Below, piece after piece: positions 62,021 through 64,000 of a DNA stretch of 64,000 nucleotides. Both the position numbers and the translations under genes were made by a program. Origin of the DNA: Opisthorchis felineus (Eukaryota; Platyhelminthes; Trematoda; Opisthorchiida; Opisthorchiidae). The notes under the pieces are model-generated. The model was not told the DNA's origin, did no database searches, and saw only the letters and a list, made by a program, of their open reading frames with translations. Every line of letters starts with the position of its first letter. Within the stretch, counting starts at the first letter, position 1. The stretch is from the NCBI GenBank assembly GCA_004794785.1, contig SJOL01001912.1, positions 1-64,000 on the forward strand, in the 5' to 3' direction.

Positions 62021-62274
62021 CTGTAGCAAACCATGCAGTTTAGTTAATAACCATAAAGCTACATTTGCCACTTGAATTTAAAAGTCATCCGCCCTGCACG
62101 GAACAACGTAACTATCAATCATTTATCATAACACGTTAGGGTTAACAAGAATTGATGAAATGCTCTTTAAAATTAAGCCCACAGTAAAAACGAGACTAGT
62201 TGCTAAAAGGATCATTTTTCGTCTGAGCTAATATTGTATATATATACATATATATGTGTACATGTAGATATAAT

Positions 62275-64000
62275 TCGAATTCACGTAAATGTGAATAGGT
62301 TGAATCGGCAAAAGCGGATTTCAACCTTCAGCTAAGCGAGTACTGTCTAGAATTTACCAAAAGGTAGCACTCATGGTTGGAAGGTGGTTGGCCGTTGCCC
62401 CATACAGAACATTTTTCACCAAAACGCTTGAGGATGCCCGTTCTAGTAAATTCAACTATTACTTCTTCCTTTCCCTTTTAAGCAACCGATGATCCTTTGG
62501 GTTCTTCCATATTACTTCAAACACCGTGAACTTTACATGTACCAAGAACATAGAAAACTATCGCTTGGTGCAACCATAAGGTTGCGAAACAAACGTTAAT
62601 TTTTCGGTGCTTTCTTGAGTGGTTTTGTTGTACTTGAATGGCAGGCAGCTTCTAACGGCTGACGGGAACTTGCCGCACTAAAAGCGATCTATAAGTAGTC
62701 CGTTCGTGTAGTAAAATACTTCATGTATTGCACGAGGCTTTCATCACTCCGGCAGAACATGTTTATTTTGTGTAAATCACGTGAATGTAGGGTCACTGAC
62801 CGTTCATCCTGTTCACACTGCTGATGAATGCTGGTTCACATTGGTGCTCGTGACCTTAGCCTGGATTTCGCGGGTTCGACTACTTCCGTAAATCTCTGAG
62901 ATACGCACTGCCATTAGTCAAGATAAGAATGAAACAAATGCACACTACCTCTCCTATTTTTAGCGCAAATTGGCTTCAATCGTAGGCGGAAGTCTGTTAA
63001 ATTTACCACTTGATCCTGACCAGTTATTTGGTGTTACTTTCCCTCGTTCAGTAAATTTATCCAGCCATAGAATGTAGAAGCCATCCTCAATGATTGGGGA
63101 CAGCAAGTTTTGTAGTTTTATGTACCTTTCCGCGTAAGCACTCGCTGATTCATCCCAGCAAGAAGATAGTTTAAACCTTGCTGAATGTCATGCTATAAGG
63201 ATCCCCGGAGAGATGCTTACCCATCGAAAAGCGATGTACCATTTCCGCGCTATTGTTCTCGTTGCATTCTGACCGAAACATCAACAGATCAGATGTCTTC
63301 TACGGGTACTGCGTGTAATTCTAGAATATACACCTGACTACGGAGGGTTTTTTATGTATATAGAGCGTCAAGAACCTGATGGTGTTATTGTGCACGTATC
63401 ACATGTATACTAACGCCAAATTTAAAGCGTTCTGGGATATTCCCTGATATGCGGAAGCAACTGCCTTTCAAAACACTATCAGGCGATATCTGATAAGAGC
63501 CCAGTTACGCGTTATGATGTGAGATACTTTCATTTTGTCCCCTGCAACACGCTCCACTGCAAACCATACTATTTCACTCAGCAACACCAGCCTTCAGACT
63601 GCTCATATACAAATGCTGATGTTATGGGCTTACATTCGTTGACCGTACAAAAGTATTATCTTGGCTTTTTCAATTTTGCAGGTCACTCAAATGTAGCAGA
63701 CATTTCATCGCGTTTGTCTGGAGAGCAACTGCAACTAAGTGGAAGTTACATTGTTTCGGGATCCGCCGATAATTTTTATACCATTGTTTCCTATTTTAGC
63801 GAGCAGTCACGATTCCACAAAGGTTGCAGGCACTGCAAAAAGCTGTGCTCCGACAGATGACAAAAAAATGGCCTGCGAGCTGCTGGAAGTCAAGCTGTGA
63901 GGTGACGTGTTAACATCGTCCTCCGCCTTGCTTATTTTTTAATCATCATTTTTTTGTGATGACGAATATTCGACCTCATTTGGCGCATGAGTCTTTCGTT
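62275..64000. other. No gene assigned; one open frame with a splice-like acceptor
   Basis: A 113-codon plus frame (63519-63860) contains the acceptor-like CTTTTTCAATTTTGCAG ending at about 63681, followed by GHSNVADISSRLSGEQLQ. The latter faintly recalls the end of a retroelement RNase H region, but the match is too short to claim. A minus-strand segment near 62460-62350 encodes VEFTRTGILKRFGEKCSVWG before a GTAAAT; it is unassigned. Confidence 0.3.

Larger units (their letters stand above)
58565..62270 (-). repeat. Arm B of the large inverted duplication
   Basis: This is the reverse-complement partner of 44783-53815, block by block. It lacks the 5.9 kb central part of arm A and has about 0.4-0.6 kb of unmatched DNA there instead (60070-60700). 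It carries a SINE (59551-59737) absent from the matching site in arm A. Exon-like pieces keep their splice acceptors. Confidence 0.75.

Noticed and set aside
62820..62885. tRNA-like GGGTTCGACTA motif
   Set aside because: No A box at the right distance and no cloverleaf stems.

Overview
This 64 kb window looks like flatworm nuclear DNA, most likely from a digenean fluke and perhaps an opisthorchiid liver fluke. Signs of this are about 40-45% GC by eye, introns that include a 37-base micro-intron, tRNA-derived SINE copies, non-LTR, GIY-YIG, MULE and Merlin element remains, and a papain-family cysteine protease gene of cathepsin L type. There is no operon-like packing, no rRNA or tRNA gene and no CRISPR array. 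The species is an inference, since no database search was possible. Most long reading frames have no start context, splice partner or recognisable motif and were left out.

Layout. 1-868: unplaced flank. 869-10600: an array of a 3,415-base unit, with one full copy, one nearly full copy and two part copies. It is broken by two single-base assembly gaps (7216 and 8434) that enclose a LINE endonuclease fragment, and it ends in an older, diverged copy lacking a 1.6 kb insert. 10789-13022: a decayed MULE transposase plus a flank that is repeated inside the tandem unit. 13030-21900: unrecognised DNA with one SINE. 21909-22886: a complete Merlin element with terminal inverted repeats and an exact 8-base target duplication, but an internally deleted transposase. 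26193-31714: a two-exon cathepsin L-like gene on the minus strand with two in-frame TAA codons; its 4.4 kb intron holds a GIY-YIG retroelement remnant. 31880-44780: mostly unrecognised, with one candidate spliced gene end at 35100-35393.

44783-62270: the two arms of an old inverted duplication, arm A 44783-53815 and arm B 58565-62270, around a 4.7 kb spacer. The arms share a microsatellite, several exon-like segments with conserved splice acceptors and frames, and a fold-back element carrying a tRNA-like core. A SINE sits in arm B at a site that is still empty in arm A. 62280-64000: unrecognised.

Only the protease has an assignable function (lysosomal or secreted proteolysis). Everything else recognised is mobile DNA or its traces, so the window reads as a repeat-rich gene-poor region where transposition, tandem amplification and inverted duplication have reshaped a few genes.
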